Source: an uncultured Veillonella sp.
GTDB taxonomy: Bacteria > Bacillota > Negativicutes > Veillonellales > Veillonellaceae
Direction of reading: 5' to 3'
NCBI GenBank assembly: GCA_934183145.1
Contig: CAKPSA010000024.1
Span: 1-13,814, forward strand
DNA length: 13,814 nucleotides
The position numbers were made by a program, and so were the translations under genes. Shown piece by piece: positions 13,762-13,814 of this stretch (its first letter is position 1; every line of letters begins with the position of its first letter). The notes under the pieces were generated by a model. That model was not told where the DNA came from, made no database searches, and saw only the letters and a list, made by a program, of their open reading frames with translations.

Positions 13762-13814
13762 GGCCCCGTGGTGTAGCGGTTAACATGTCGCCCTGTCACG
13801 GCGAAGATCGTCAG
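13762..13814 (+). tRNA. tRNA-Asp (anticodon GTC), truncated at the window edge
   Basis: The sequence folds as a tRNA. The acceptor 5' strand GGCCCCG is at 13762-13768. D stem GTGT/ACAT encloses AGCGGTTA. Anticodon stem TCGCC/GGCGA encloses loop CTGTCAC, with anticodon GTC at 13795-13797. The variable loop is AGATC, and the first T-stem strand GTCAG ends at the last base of the window. GTC reads the aspartate codons GAC and GAT. The T loop, the acceptor 3' strand and any further tRNA genes lie beyond the window. A promoter stands 30 bases upstream. Confidence 0.95.

Noticed and set aside
1..13814. Mobile elements, prophage, toxin-antitoxin or defence genes
   Set aside because: No transposase, integrase, terminal inverted repeats or phage gene is visible. 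A tRNA lies at the right edge, but its 3' end, where an element would integrate, is outside the window.

Overview
This window carries two adjacent biosynthetic operons on the + strand, then one convergent gene on the - strand, and a tRNA gene cut by the right edge. It looks like a moderately AT-rich bacterial chromosome. Gene content and order (the end of purF, then purM-purN-purH-purD, then a complete menF-D-H-B-E-C set plus a small thioesterase) suit a Firmicute-type genome. The protein style and the DUF2939-like membrane protein suggest the Negativicutes, with Veillonella my best guess. That placement is inference; there is no rRNA to confirm it.

Positions 1-4620 hold the downstream half of a de novo purine operon: the C-terminal tail of a probable PurF, PurM, PurN, the bifunctional PurH and PurD. 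The first genes overlap by 14 and 8 bases, so they are probably translationally coupled. PurH is 24 bases behind PurN. PurD is separated from PurH by a 92-base gap containing small hairpins. The operon ends in a strong intrinsic terminator (4685-4730).

Positions 4737-12655 hold a men operon with its own promoter, in the same gene order as the Bacillus subtilis men operon. Together the enzymes cover every step from chorismate to 1,4-dihydroxy-2-naphthoate: MenF makes isochorismate, MenD SEPHCHC, MenH SHCHC, MenC o-succinylbenzoate, MenE its CoA ester, MenB DHNA-CoA, and the hotdog thioesterase probably releases DHNA. Prenylation (MenA) and methylation (MenG/UbiE) genes are not in the window. 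menD/menH and menC/thioesterase share ATGA overlaps. A GC-rich hairpin splits menB from menE, so the operon may be expressed in two levels.

The most interesting region is the roughly 150-base leader before menF. It contains an extended -10 promoter, a perfect 15-bp terminator hairpin, and a competing upstream hairpin that would use the first bases of the terminator stem. This is the layout of a transcription attenuator or riboswitch. It matches no riboswitch class I can recall, and a 12-codon reading frame overlaps it. Part of its sequence recurs just before purD.

Positions 12656-12833 hold a 31-bp AT-rich tandem repeat and a hairpin that can terminate transcription from both sides. The - strand gene (12834-13460) encodes a membrane-anchored DUF2939-like protein of unknown function. 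The rest is an AT-rich intergenic stretch ending in a strong promoter and a tRNA-Asp(GTC) gene truncated at the right edge.
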